Source: Komagataeibacter sucrofermentans DSM 15973
GTDB taxonomy: Bacteria; Pseudomonadota; Alphaproteobacteria; Acetobacterales; Acetobacteraceae
DNA length: 64,000 nt
Direction: 5' to 3'
NCBI RefSeq assembly: GCF_040581405.1
Contig: NZ_CP137157.1
Coordinates: forward strand, 328,001 to 392,000
How positions within the stretch are numbered: the stretch's first letter is position 1; every line of letters starts with the position of its first letter. The notes under the pieces were generated by a model. That model searched no databases, had not been told where the DNA came from, and was given only the letters and a program-made list of their open reading frames with translations. Of this stretch, positions 35,789-47,527 are shown piece after piece. A program made the position numbers and the translations under genes.

Positions 35789-36036
35789 GTGCAAAAAACC
35801 CTAGTTATGAACGCGTTCGGCAGGCATCATGGCGAAGGGCGGCCCTGCCTGCAAGGGCCGTATGGCGGATGGCCGTTTCCCCCCGCTTTTTCCATGGCGC
35901 TGCGGTCCATCGGTTGACCCGTGGCGGCGTGGGTCCTATCTCATGTCTCCGCGCGAGAATTTTATCCGCACGCCTGCCCCGTCCCCGCCAGTCATTGTGT
36001 GCGGGCGTGCGGGAATGTCATTCCGGGAAGGTCTTC

Positions 36037-38778
<2,742 letters not shown>

Positions 38779-38843
38779 ACGGCCAGCCCCACCCGGGCCG
38801 ATAGACAAGACAGTAACAAGAACAACACGATCAGGGACGAACG

Positions 38844-39593
38844 ATGGCAGGTCATTCCCAATTCAAAAACATCATGCATCGCAAGGGCGCGCAGGACGCC
38901 AAGCGGGCCAAGCAGTTTGCCAAGGTCATCCGTGAAATTACCGTAGCCACGCGCGAAGGCATGCCCGACCCGGCCATGAATCCGCGCCTGCGTGCCGCAA
39001 TCTCGGCCGCGCGTGAAGTGAACATGCCCAAGGATACGGTCGAGCGCGCCATCAAGAAGGCGAGCGGCGCGGGTGGCGGTGATGATTACACCGAGGTCCG
39101 TTATGAAGGCTACGGCCCGGCAGGCGTTGCCGTGATCGTGGAAGGGCTGACCGATAACCGCAACCGCACCGCGTCTGACGTGCGGGCTGCGTTTTCCAAG
39201 CATGGTGGCTCGCTGGGCGAGACGAATTCGGTCTCCTTCATGTTTACCCGCCTTGGCGTGATCGCCTATCCGCTTGATGCCGCGAGCGAGGATGACCTGA
39301 TCGAGACCGGCCTTGAAGCCGGCGCCGAGAATGTCGAGACCGTGGACGGCATGCATGAAGTGACCTGCCCGGTCGAATCCTTCTTCGCCGTGCGCGATGC
39401 GCTGGAAACCCGCTTTGGCGAGCCGGCTTCCGCCAAGCTGGACTGGCGGCCGTCCAACACGGTCGAACTCGATGAGGACAAGGCCCGCAGCGTGTTCAAG
39501 CTGATCGACACGCTGGAAGATCATGACGACGTGCAGGCCGTGTACGCCAATTTCGACGTGCCGGACGACGTGGCCGAAAAGCTTTCGGCCTGA
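38844..39593 (+). CDS. YebC/PmpR-family protein
   Basis: 249 residues, typical length for the family. The N-terminus reads [20 protein letters not shown] and is followed by [20 protein letters not shown] and a C-terminal ALEDHDDVQ-type stretch ([20 protein letters not shown]). Members are DNA-binding regulators or, by more recent work, translation factors that relieve ribosome stalling. It sits 8 bp before ruvC, a conserved link with the Holliday-junction genes. GGGA precedes the ATG by about 8 nt. Confidence 0.93.
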   Translation: MAGHSQFKNIMHRKGAQDAKRAKQFAKVIREITVATREGMPDPAMNPRLRAAISAAREVNMPKDTVERAIKKASGAGGGDDYTEVRYEGYGPAGVAVIVEGLTDNRNRTASDVRAAFSKHGGSLGETNSVSFMFTRLGVIAYPLDAASEDDLIETGLEAGAENVETVDGMHEVTCPVESFFAVRDALETRFGEPASAKLDWRPSNTVELDEDKARSVFKLIDTLEDHDDVQAVYANFDVPDDVAEKLSA

Positions 39594-39601
39594 TCCGGCC
39601 T

Positions 39602-40108
39602 GTGGTCCGCATCCTGGGCATCGACCCCGGCCTGCGTTTTACGGGCTGGGGGGTGATTACGGCGCAGGGCAACCGGCTGAGCCACGTGGCCGATGGCGTG
39701 ATCGCCACCGATTCGGCGCTTTCCGTGCCCGAGCGCCTGCGCCACCTGCACGATGCGCTGCTCGAACTGGCCCGCAACTTCGCCCCCGATGAAGCGGCGG
39801 TGGAGGAAACCTATGTCAACCGCAATGGCGCTGCCACGCTCAAGCTGGGCTATGCCCGTGGCGTGGGGCTGCTGGTGCCCATGCTGCTCGATATTCCGGT
39901 AGCCGAATATGGCGCCAAGACAGTCAAGCGCGCGGTGGTGGGCACGGGTGCCGCCACCAAGGAGCAGGTCAGCATGATGGTCCGCCGTATCCTGCCCACT
40001 GCCCTGCTCAAGCGCGCCGATGCGGCGGATGCGCTGGCCGTGGCCATCTGCCACGCGCATCATCGCGCCTCAGCCGCCCATATCGCCAATGCCACGAGGA
40101 TGGCATGA
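39602..40108 (+). CDS. ruvC: Crossover junction endodeoxyribonuclease RuvC
   Basis: Resolves Holliday junctions with RuvAB. 168 residues. Catalytic acids include Asp in ILGIDPGLRFTGWGV (residue 7), Glu in AAVEETYVNRN near residue 67, and the C-terminal DAADALAVAICHAHH. The start is GTG at 39602, 8 bp after the yebC stop. It overlaps ruvA by 4 bp (ATGA), so ruvC-ruvA-ruvB form a coupled operon. Confidence 0.96.
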   Translation: MVRILGIDPGLRFTGWGVITAQGNRLSHVADGVIATDSALSVPERLRHLHDALLELARNFAPDEAAVEETYVNRNGAATLKLGYARGVGLLVPMLLDIPVAEYGAKTVKRAVVGTGAATKEQVSMMVRRILPTALLKRADAADALAVAICHAHHRASAAHIANATRMA

Positions 40109-40725
40109 TCGCGCAACTGCGCGGCCTGCTGGCACAGGTCGAGGCCGATCGCTGCGTGATTGATGTCAGCGGCGTGGGCTACCTCGTGCAGGCCTCGAGC
40201 CGCACGCTCGCGGCCCTGCCGCAGCCGCCGGAACTGGCCCTTGTGCTGGTCGAGACCGTGGTGCGCGAGGATGCGATCCTGCTCTATGGCTTTGCCGAAG
40301 CCTCGGAGCGCTCATGGTTCCGCCTGCTCACCACCGTGCAGGGCGTTGGCGCCAAGGTGGCGCTGGCCATCCTGTCGGTGCTGCCGCCACCTGAACTGAT
40401 GGTGGCCATCGGCAGTGGCGACAAGACCATGCTCACCCGCGCGGGCGGCGTGGGCGCGCGGCTGGCCCAGCGCATCGTGACCGAACTGCGCGACAAGTGC
40501 GAGGGCATGCCCACGGGTGCGCCTGCGGCTGGCGGCGTGCCGGGTGTGACCATTACGGTGCCCACGCCGCGCAGCATTGCGGCGGATGCCGTACTGGCGC
40601 TGTCGGGCCTTGGCTTCAGGCGGGCAGAGGCGCAGCCTGTGGTCGAGCGCGTGATCGACCGCTTTGAGGGGGATGTGAACCTCGATGTCGTGATCCGTGA
40701 CGCGCTGAAGGAACTGGCCCGATGA
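40105..40725 (+). CDS. ruvA: Holliday junction DNA helicase subunit RuvA
   Basis: Junction-binding tetramer, 206 residues. The N-terminal OB domain begins [20 protein letters not shown], the two helix-hairpin-helix motifs appear in [18 protein letters not shown] and [19 protein letters not shown], and the RuvB-contacting domain III is at the C-terminus ([19 protein letters not shown]). It overlaps both neighbours by 4 bp. Confidence 0.96.
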   Translation: MIAQLRGLLAQVEADRCVIDVSGVGYLVQASSRTLAALPQPPELALVLVETVVREDAILLYGFAEASERSWFRLLTTVQGVGAKVALAILSVLPPPELMVAIGSGDKTMLTRAGGVGARLAQRIVTELRDKCEGMPTGAPAAGGVPGVTITVPTPRSIAADAVLALSGLGFRRAEAQPVVERVIDRFEGDVNLDVVIRDALKELAR

Positions 40726-41783
40726 GTGAGCACCCCGAGCGCGAGATCGACGCCCGCCGGGCGGAGGAAGACGGCAACGAAGGCAGCCTGCGCCCGCAGA
40801 CGCTTGATGACTTTACGGGCCAGAAGGCCAGCCGCGAGAATCTGGCCATCTTCATCGCCGCAGCCCGCCAGCGCGGCGATGCGCTGGACCACGTGCTGCT
40901 GCATGGCCCCCCGGGCCTGGGCAAGACCACGCTGGCGCAGATCGTGGCGCGCGAACTTGGCGTGGGCTTTCGCGCAACCTCGGGGCCAGTGATCCAGCGC
41001 GCGGGCGATCTGGCCGCCATCCTGACCAACCTCCAGCCGCGCGACGTGCTGTTCATTGATGAAATCCACCGCCTGCACCCCTCCATCGAGGAAGTGCTGT
41101 ACCCGGCGATGGAGGATTTCCAGCTTGACCTGATTATTGGCGAGGGGCCAGCGGCGCGGTCCGTGCGCATCGACCTCTCGCCGTTTACGCTGGTCGCGGC
41201 CACCACGCGGGCGGGGCTGCTGGCAACGCCGTTGCGTGACCGCTTCGGCATTCCGCTGCGGCTGGTGTTCTACACGCCTGAGGAGCTGTGCCAGATCGTG
41301 GTGCGCGGGGCGCGCAAGCTGGAATTTGACCTCACCCCGGAAGGGGCGGAGGAAATTGCCCGCCGCTCGCGCGGCACGCCGCGCATTGCGGGCCGCCTGC
41401 TGCGCCGGGTGCGCGATTTCGCCGCCGTGGCGCGGGCAGGGCGTGGCCCGGTTGACCGCGCGCTGGCCGATGCGGCGCTGTCGCGCCTCGAGGTCGATTC
41501 GATGGGGCTTGATGGCATGGACCGGCGCTACCTGCGCCGCATTGCCGAATACCATCATGGCGGCCCTGTAGGGGTCGAGACGCTGGCCGCGGCCCTGGCC
41601 GAGGCGCGCGATACCCTCGAAGACGTGATCGAGCCTTACCTGATTCAGGAAGGGCTTGTGCTACGCACCAGTCGCGGCCGCATGCTGGGCGAGCGGGGCT
41701 GGCGGCATCTGGGCCTGCAGCCGCCCGCCCGCGTGCCCGGCCAGGGCGACCTGCTCGGAGAGGGGACTGATGGTTCAGCATAG
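40722..41783 (+). CDS. ruvB: Holliday junction DNA helicase subunit RuvB
   Basis: AAA+ motor for branch migration, 353 residues. Walker A is [13 protein letters not shown] near residue 65, Walker B is [12 protein letters not shown] near residue 113, sensor 1 lies in [12 protein letters not shown] and the arginine finger in [13 protein letters not shown]. The C-terminal winged helix includes [15 protein letters not shown]. The last 14 bp overlap ybgC. Confidence 0.97.
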   Translation: MSEHPEREIDARRAEEDGNEGSLRPQTLDDFTGQKASRENLAIFIAAARQRGDALDHVLLHGPPGLGKTTLAQIVARELGVGFRATSGPVIQRAGDLAAILTNLQPRDVLFIDEIHRLHPSIEEVLYPAMEDFQLDLIIGEGPAARSVRIDLSPFTLVAATTRAGLLATPLRDRFGIPLRLVFYTPEELCQIVVRGARKLEFDLTPEGAEEIARRSRGTPRIAGRLLRRVRDFAAVARAGRGPVDRALADAALSRLEVDSMGLDGMDRRYLRRIAEYHHGGPVGVETLAAALAEARDTLEDVIEPYLIQEGLVLRTSRGRMLGERGWRHLGLQPPARVPGQGDLLGEGTDGSA

Positions 41784-42189
41784 TATCGATTTCCGCATCT
41801 ATTACGAGGATACGGATGCGGGCGGCGTGGTCTATCACGCCCGCTACCTCGCCTTTGGCGAGCGCGCCCGCACCGAAGCCATCCGTGCGCAGGGGCACTC
41901 GGCTGCTGACCTGCTCGATGATTTTGGCCTGGCCTTCGTGGTGCGCCATGCGGCCATGGACTACCGCGCCCCCCTGCGGCTCGATGACATCGTGTGCGTT
42001 ACGACTCGCCTGACAGAGCTGGGGGCTGCGAGCTGCAGGCTGCTCCAGACCTTCCACCGGGCGGGGGTGGCGGAAAAACCCGATTGTGGCACGCTCGATG
42101 TGCGGCTGGCCTGCGTGCGGGCCGCCGATGGGCGCGCGGCCCGATTTCCGCCGTTATGGCGTGATCTGTTGCGCGGGCTGGTCGGCTGA
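41770..42189 (+). CDS. ybgC: Tol-Pal-associated acyl-CoA thioesterase
   Basis: 139-residue hotdog-fold thioesterase. [19 protein letters not shown] near residue 10 is the YbgC active-site signature with catalytic Asp, and ERARTEAIR follows. It cleaves acyl-CoA and is linked to phospholipid metabolism in the cell envelope. The start at 41770 has GGAGAGGGG just upstream and overlaps the ruvB end. It opens the Tol-Pal gene set, with 147 bp before tolQ. Confidence 0.93.
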   Translation: MVQHSIDFRIYYEDTDAGGVVYHARYLAFGERARTEAIRAQGHSAADLLDDFGLAFVVRHAAMDYRAPLRLDDIVCVTTRLTELGAASCRLLQTFHRAGVAEKPDCGTLDVRLACVRAADGRAARFPPLWRDLLRGLVG

Positions 42190-42336
42190 GCGTTACAAAG
42201 CCATGCAGGACGTGTGTTCTTTTTGTGTCATGGGTTGACCGTGATGCAAGGCTGTGCGGAAAGCAGGTTGGCCGTGGCTTGCCAAGCGGGCAATCTTCGT
42301 GTTTGAGCGAACGGCCAAGGTGGGCAGGAGGCGTAT

Positions 42337-43056
42337 TTGGACCAAGCGGTTAATGCAGCGAATCTGGGTGCTGCAGCGGGTGATCTTTCAATGTGGGCGC
42401 TGTTCATGCACGCCTCAATTGTGGTCAAGCTCGTCATGATCGGGCTGGTGACCAGCAGCATCATTGTCTGGGCCATCATTTTTGATAAATTCACCACCAT
42501 CCGCCGGGTCAACCGGCAGGCCAACGATTTCGAGGAGCGCTTCTGGGCTGGTGGCAGCCTTGAGGATCTGTACGAATCCGATGGCGCCAAGCCCGTGCAC
42601 CCGATGGCCGCCGTCTTTGGCGCGGCCATGGGCGAATGGCGGCGTTCATCGCGCATTTCGGGTATCGACCTGGTGCATGGCGGCGTGCAGGACCGCGTCA
42701 ACCGCGCCATGGCCATTACCATCACGCGCGAGATGGACCGGCTGAACCGCTGGATCATCTTCCTCGCCACCATCGGGCCGGTGGCGCCCTTCATTGGCCT
42801 GTTCGGCACGGTATGGGGCATCATGCACGCGTTCGGCTCGATCGCGGCCATGCACAACACCAACCTTTCGGTCGTGGCGCCGGGCATTTCCGAGGCGCTG
42901 TTCGCCACCGCCATCGGCCTGGTCACGGCCATTCCCGCCGTGATCGCCTATAACGTGGTCAGCAACAGCATGAGCGTGTTCGAGGACCGGCTGGATGCGT
43001 TCGGCACCGAGTTCGCCGCCATCCTGTCGCGCCAGTCGGAAGAAAGGGGCGCGTAA
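42337..43056 (+). CDS. tolQ: Tol-Pal system proton-channel subunit TolQ
   Basis: Inner-membrane protein of 239 residues with three membrane helices (near residues 25-45, 140-160 and 180-205). The TolQ/ExbB/MotA signature lies in LATIGPVAPFIGLFGTVWGI near residue 144. With TolR it uses the proton motive force to energise TolA during division. The start is TTG at 42337, supported by AGGAGG 5 nt upstream. TolR follows after 1 bp. Confidence 0.95.
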   Translation: MDQAVNAANLGAAAGDLSMWALFMHASIVVKLVMIGLVTSSIIVWAIIFDKFTTIRRVNRQANDFEERFWAGGSLEDLYESDGAKPVHPMAAVFGAAMGEWRRSSRISGIDLVHGGVQDRVNRAMAITITREMDRLNRWIIFLATIGPVAPFIGLFGTVWGIMHAFGSIAAMHNTNLSVVAPGISEALFATAIGLVTAIPAVIAYNVVSNSMSVFEDRLDAFGTEFAAILSRQSEERGA

Positions 43057-43057
43057 C

Positions 43058-43489
43058 ATGGGGGCAAGCCTGGGCGACCTGCGGGGGCGGCGGCGCAAGC
43101 GGCGCCCCATGGCCGAGATCAACGTCACACCCCTGGTGGACGTGATGCTGGTGCTGCTCATCATCTTCATGGTGACAGCGCCCATGATGACCAGCGGCGT
43201 GAACGTGGACCTGCCCAAGACGGATGCGGCCCCGGTCAATACCGACACCAAGCCCATCACGGTGTCGATCCGCTCCAATGGCGACCTGTATCTGGGCGAT
43301 GAACCCGTATCGCAGGACCAGTTGGTGGACCAGCTCAGGGCGGCGGCGCAGAATGACAGCGAGCACCGTATTTTCGTGCGCGGTGACCAGCATATCGATT
43401 ATGGCCGCGTCATGCAGATCATGGGGCAGATCACGGCGGGCGGCTTTACGCATGTGGCCCTGCTGGCCCAGCAGCCACCCGGTCACTAA
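43058..43489 (+). CDS. tolR: Tol-Pal system subunit TolR
   Basis: 143 residues. A basic N-terminus (LRGRRRKRRPMAEINVTP) leads to one membrane helix, VDVMLVLLIIFMVTAPMM, carrying the proton-conducting Asp near residue 29. The periplasmic domain ends QITAGGFTHVALLAQ, as in ExbD/TolR. The ATG at 43058 lies immediately after tolQ, with GGGG 10 nt upstream inside tolQ, implying translational coupling. Confidence 0.95.
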   Translation: MGASLGDLRGRRRKRRPMAEINVTPLVDVMLVLLIIFMVTAPMMTSGVNVDLPKTDAAPVNTDTKPITVSIRSNGDLYLGDEPVSQDQLVDQLRAAAQNDSEHRIFVRGDQHIDYGRVMQIMGQITAGGFTHVALLAQQPPGH

Positions 43490-43519
43490 ACAGAATCTGA
43501 TACCAGGAGCCGTCTGATC

Positions 43520-44512
43520 GTGGTCCCACCGCGTCGTTCCGAACGCATCCTCATGCGGCGTTCCATCCTGGTTTCGGGCGGGCTTCATTTTGCCCTGCTG
43601 GTGGCGGTGCTGCTCAGGCTGCCCGTGCCGGTGCCCAAGGAGCCGCCGCCCCCGCCCACCATCGAGATGGAATTCGCAGCCGATACGGGCACATCAACCC
43701 CGCACAAGGGCGACAAGCCGGCCCCCAAGCCCGCCCCTGCGCCCGCCCCGGTAAAGCAGGAGGCGCCGCCTTCGCCCACGCCGCCGGAAAAGGAACCCAA
43801 CGAGGAGGCGGCACCCCCGCCGCCCCCGCCGCCACCCATGCCGCCGCCGCAGCAGGTGTCCAAACCCGTGCCGGATGCGCCAACCCCGCCGCGTGAGCAG
43901 ACGCCATCGCCCGATGCGGTGAAGCTGCCGCCCACGCCGCCCAAGGCAGCCCCCGCGCAGGCGCACGCCCCCGTGCCGCCTTCGGCCCAGCCTGACCCCA
44001 CGGCCGCGCCCAAGGTGCAGGAGCAGTCACGCACCACGCAGCCCAACGAGGCCAAGAAGCATGTGCCTGATACGCACTCGCTGCTGGCAACACTCGATAC
44101 CTTCCGCGCGGACCAGAAGCAGACCCACCCGCCCAAGGCCCGCCCCAACCCGCAGCAGGGTGGGGCGCCCGATGGCGGGGGCTCGCCGGATGGCGACATA
44201 ACCAGTTCCATGACCGCCACCGAGCAGAAGGCCATCGGCAACTCGGTGCGGCGCTGCTACTCGGAAGATACGGCGGCCCGTAATTATGCCCAGTTTGTGG
44301 CGCATCTGGTCGTGACGGTGGATGGCACCGGCATGGCGCGCATGGTTGACTTCGCGCCGCAGACACAGGCGCAGATGGAGGCTGACCCGTCCTACCGCGC
44401 GCTGGCCGAACGCGCGCGTGATGCGGTGCTCAGCCCGACCTGTGCCAAGCTGCCCATTCCGCAGAACCTGCTGGGCCAGACCCGGCAACTGAAATTCGTA
44501 TTCCGTCCCTGA
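43520..44512 (+). CDS. tolA: Tol-Pal system energy transducer TolA (TonB-like)
   Basis: 330 residues. One N-terminal membrane helix (ILVSGGLHFALLVAVLLRL) with the Ser-His pair typical of TolA/TonB contacts with TolQR. A very Pro-rich periplasmic spacer (residues 38-205) contains a run of eight prolines, in place of the Ala/Lys helix of E. coli TolA. The C-terminal domain begins about residue 230 with Cys residues in RRCYSED and LSPTCAKLP that may form a disulfide. GTG start with AGGAG about 10 nt upstream. Confidence 0.88.
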   Translation: MVPPRRSERILMRRSILVSGGLHFALLVAVLLRLPVPVPKEPPPPPTIEMEFAADTGTSTPHKGDKPAPKPAPAPAPVKQEAPPSPTPPEKEPNEEAAPPPPPPPPMPPPQQVSKPVPDAPTPPREQTPSPDAVKLPPTPPKAAPAQAHAPVPPSAQPDPTAAPKVQEQSRTTQPNEAKKHVPDTHSLLATLDTFRADQKQTHPPKARPNPQQGGAPDGGGSPDGDITSSMTATEQKAIGNSVRRCYSEDTAARNYAQFVAHLVVTVDGTGMARMVDFAPQTQAQMEADPSYRALAERARDAVLSPTCAKLPIPQNLLGQTRQLKFVFRP

Positions 44513-44542
44513 TACAAAGCGGACGAAGGCGAGGAGAGGAAA

Positions 44543-45910
44543 ATGATGTCAAGCGTAAAGCCATTGATCCCGGATGATGATGCCGCACGGCTGGCATCGG
44601 CCTTCAGCCGGCGTGGTTTCATGGGCGCAGGCGTTGCGGGCGGGCTTATGGCCACGCCGCTGTTCGCTGCAGGTGCCGCCCATGCACAGGATGCGGGTGC
44701 CGCCGAAATCACGGTTGACCAGGCCCGTACCGCCCCCATTCCCATTGTCCTGCCCTCGCTTGGCAGTGGCGTGGCCCAGCAGATCACGGATGTGATCTCG
44801 GCCGATCTGGGCAATTGCGGCCTGTTCCGCCCCATCAGCGCCAGCATGCCGCAGGGCACGCCCCCGTTTGCCACCTACAAGTCAATGGGCGCGCGTGCGG
44901 TCATGACCGGCAAGGTGGTCGAGCAGGGCAGCAGCCTGCGCGTCGAGTTCCGCCTGTGGGATGTGCTGACCGGCAAGCAGTTGCAGGGCACGGCCTATAC
45001 GGCCGCCACCCAGGACTGGCGTCGCATCGCGCATGTGATTGCCGATGTGATCTACAGCCGCCTGCTTGGCGAGCAGGGCTATTTCAATTCCCGCATCGCC
45101 TATATTGCCCGCTCCGGCCCGCGCGCGCGCCAGGTCACGCGGCTTGCCATCATGGACCAGGATGGCGCGGACAGCCGCTACCTGACCAACGGCCAGTGGC
45201 TGACGTTGACGCCGCGCTTCAACCCGGCCAATAGCGAACTGGCATTCATGTCCTATGCCAACTACAGGCCGCGTGTTTACCTGTTCAACCTAAATACCGG
45301 GCAGCAGCGCCTGCTGGGTGACTTTACGGGTATTTCATTTGCACCGCGCTTTGCCCCCAACGGGCAGTCGGTCATCCTGTCGGTCACGCGCGGTGGCGGG
45401 TCGGACATCTTCGTGGTCGATCTTGCCACGATGGCGCGCCGGCAGATCACCTCCTCCGGGGCGATTGACACCAGCCCATCCTACAGCCCCGACGGGTCGC
45501 AGATCGTGTTCAACTCCGACCGTGGCGGCTCGCAGCAGCTCTATGTCATGAGTGCATCAGGCGGCGAAGCGAAGCGGATTTCCTACGGGCACGGGCGCTA
45601 CGGCTCGCCCGTATGGTCGCCGCGTGGGGATCTGATCGCGTTCTCGCGCATTGCCAATGGCAGCTTCTCGCTTGGCGTGATGGCGCCTGATGGCACGGGC
45701 GAGCGAATCCTGACCCAGGGCTTTACGGTGGAAAGCCCCACTTTCTGCCCCAACGGGCGCGTGCTGGCGTTTTGCCGCCAGAGCGCGGCCGGGGCAAATG
45801 GTGCCGGATTTGCAACAGGTATCAATACAATCGACATCACCGGCTTCCATGAACGCGCCCTGCCTGCGGGCAGCGCCTCTGATCCGGCATGGTCGGGCCT
45901 GAATAAGTAA
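44543..45910 (+). CDS. tolB: Tol-Pal system beta-propeller protein TolB with Tat-type signal
   Basis: 455 residues. An N-terminal TolB domain (PIPIVLPSLGSGVAQQITDV) precedes a six-bladed propeller built of repeats such as SPSYSPDGSQIVFNSDRGG and SPVWSPRGDLIAFSRIANG. The signal peptide has a twin-arginine motif, SRRGFMGAGVAGG (Arg23-Arg24), a weakly hydrophobic core and cleavage after AHA, so it may use the Tat rather than the Sec pathway. E. coli TolB is a Sec substrate. GAGGAGAGG lies about 6 nt before tandem ATGs. Confidence 0.94.
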   Translation: MMSSVKPLIPDDDAARLASAFSRRGFMGAGVAGGLMATPLFAAGAAHAQDAGAAEITVDQARTAPIPIVLPSLGSGVAQQITDVISADLGNCGLFRPISASMPQGTPPFATYKSMGARAVMTGKVVEQGSSLRVEFRLWDVLTGKQLQGTAYTAATQDWRRIAHVIADVIYSRLLGEQGYFNSRIAYIARSGPRARQVTRLAIMDQDGADSRYLTNGQWLTLTPRFNPANSELAFMSYANYRPRVYLFNLNTGQQRLLGDFTGISFAPRFAPNGQSVILSVTRGGGSDIFVVDLATMARRQITSSGAIDTSPSYSPDGSQIVFNSDRGGSQQLYVMSASGGEAKRISYGHGRYGSPVWSPRGDLIAFSRIANGSFSLGVMAPDGTGERILTQGFTVESPTFCPNGRVLAFCRQSAAGANGAGFATGINTIDITGFHERALPAGSASDPAWSGLNK

Positions 45911-46158
45911 GTTTTTTCAATGCGTTGGACAAACACATCGCCCTAACCCACTCAATTGACAAATGGCGGGTATGTGTTTGTTCCGCGTTGACTGAAACCG
46001 GATTTGAAAGCTATGCTAGTGGCGGTTTCCAGCGATCGCGAGTTTCTGTTTTACAATTTGTTTGGCAGGGCGCAACGAGACTCGGGACCGTTCTATATTT
46101 AAATCCGGAAATTCAACAAATGGTTTCGAAACAAGAAACCGATCCAGGATCCAAAGTA

Positions 46159-46632
46159 ATGAAACTGAAGCTTTTTGGTGCGGCCGGTCTGGCGCTCTTC
46201 CTTGCCGCCTGTTCTGACCATGCGAACAAGAACGTAAACACCGGCGCTGCCACGCAGCAGCAGGTTGGCCCCGTGCCCGGCAGCGAGGCCGATCTGGTCG
46301 CGACCGCTGGTGACCGCGTCCTGTTCGCGCTGAACCAGAACTCGCTGTCCAGCGATGCGAAGGCAACGCTCGACAAGCAGGCCGCATGGCTGGCCAAGTA
46401 CCCGCAGGTGCATGTGCAGGTCGCCGGTAACTGCGATGATCGCGGCACCGAGGAATACAACATCGCGCTGGGCGAGCGTCGTGCCAACGCGGCGCATGAC
46501 TACCTGGTGGCCAAGGGTGTCGATGCATCGCGCATCACCACCATCTCCTATGGCAAGGATCGCCCGACCGCCGTTGGCGATGACGAGGCTTCCTGGGCCC
46601 AGAACCGCAACGCCATCACGGCGGTGCAGTAA
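46159..46632 (+). CDS. pal: Peptidoglycan-associated lipoprotein Pal
   Basis: Outer-membrane lipoprotein of 157 residues binding peptidoglycan and TolB. The lipoprotein signal is KLFGAAGLALFLAAC (lipobox LAAC). The OmpA-like domain contains NCDDRGTEEYNIALGERRAN, with the Asp and Arg that bind diaminopimelate. The ATG at 46159 has AGGA 9 nt upstream; the open frame extends back to 45925 without family similarity. The 248-bp gap after tolB is longer than others in the cluster and may hold a separate promoter. A hairpin terminator follows. Confidence 0.95.
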   Translation: MKLKLFGAAGLALFLAACSDHANKNVNTGAATQQQVGPVPGSEADLVATAGDRVLFALNQNSLSSDAKATLDKQAAWLAKYPQVHVQVAGNCDDRGTEEYNIALGERRANAAHDYLVAKGVDASRITTISYGKDRPTAVGDDEASWAQNRNAITAVQ

Positions 46633-46642
46633 GTTTCTGCCA

Positions 46643-46708
46643 GCACTTCCACGAAGTGTGGCGGTATGGAACCGGCCGGGCGCTTATCGCTCGGCCGGTT
46701 TTGTTTTA
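46643..46708 (+). terminator. Double hairpin terminator after pal
   Basis: A small hairpin CACTTC-CAC-GAAGTG (46644-46658) is followed by a strong one, ACCGGCCG...CGGCCGGT (46671-46700), with TTTTGTTTT behind it. It probably ends most transcripts from the tol operon before cpoB. Confidence 0.8.
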
Positions 46709-46745
46709 GGTAGACGTGCGTAGTGTTGCTTGAAGGGTATGGTCC

Positions 46746-47504
46746 ATGCGGTCTGTTATGTCGTGTTTCCTTTCGGTTCCCGGCCGGTTTTCACGGTGGG
46801 GGCGGGTTGGTATGCTGGCAGGTGGCGTATCGCTGGCCTGTCTGGCCAGTGCGCGCGCAAGTGACAGTGGCAACCTGACCCTGCAACTGCTTGACCGGGT
46901 CAACACGCTTGAAGAGCAGACGCGCGAGATGCGCGGGCAGATCGATCAGCTGACCAATCAGGTGCAGCAGCAGAATGCCGCCATGAGCAAGCAGATCGAT
47001 GACATGAATTTTGCCATGCAGCAGCATGGCCATGCTGCCGCAGGGGTTCCGGCTGCGGCGACGGCGGCCAGTGGCGTGACGCCTGCAGCGCCCGCCGCAG
47101 CAGCCCCTGCCACGGCCAAGCGCAGCCCCGATGATGTGCTCAAGGCAGGCAATGATGCGCTGTTGCAGCATGATTACGCCACGGCGCAGGCCGATGCGCA
47201 GCAGGTGCTCTCCGGCCCCAAATCCGCCAGACAGATTGATGCGCAGTACCTGCTGGCCCAGTCCCTGGCGGGGCAGAAGCAGTACCGTCAGTCCGCCCTT
47301 GCCTATTACGATACCTATAACCGCGCCCCGCATGGCCAGCGCGCGCCAAGCGCCCTGCTCGGTGTTGCGGCAACACTGGTGGCGCTGAACGACAAGGCAT
47401 CCGCCTGCCAGGCGCTGGACAAGCTTTCCAGCGAATTTCCCACGCCCGCCCCGCGCATCAAAGCCGCCGAGTTGGTCTACCGCAAGCGCGCCAAATGTAG
47501 CTGA
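46746..47504 (+). CDS. cpoB: Cell division coordinator CpoB (YbgF)
   Basis: 252-residue periplasmic protein: signal region (GMLAGGVSLACLASARAS), then a coiled coil (QLLDRVNTLEEQTREMRGQI and LTNQVQQQNAAMSKQ) for trimerisation, an Ala/Pro-rich linker near residues 98-125, and a C-terminal TPR domain (VLKAGNDALLQHDYATAQAD, YLLAQSLAGQKQYRQSAL). In E. coli it links the Tol system to septal peptidoglycan synthesis. It completes the ybgC-tolQRAB-pal-cpoB order despite the terminator before it. Confidence 0.9.
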   Translation: MRSVMSCFLSVPGRFSRWGRVGMLAGGVSLACLASARASDSGNLTLQLLDRVNTLEEQTREMRGQIDQLTNQVQQQNAAMSKQIDDMNFAMQQHGHAAAGVPAAATAASGVTPAAPAAAAPATAKRSPDDVLKAGNDALLQHDYATAQADAQQVLSGPKSARQIDAQYLLAQSLAGQKQYRQSALAYYDTYNRAPHGQRAPSALLGVAATLVALNDKASACQALDKLSSEFPTPAPRIKAAELVYRKRAKCS

Positions 47505-47527
47505 TTGCCTGCAGGGGTGTAGGGCGC

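Noticed and set aside
45925-46158. N-terminal extension of Pal
   Set aside because: Starting at 46159 gives a normal lipoprotein signal with a good ribosome site; the upstream residues have no family similarity.
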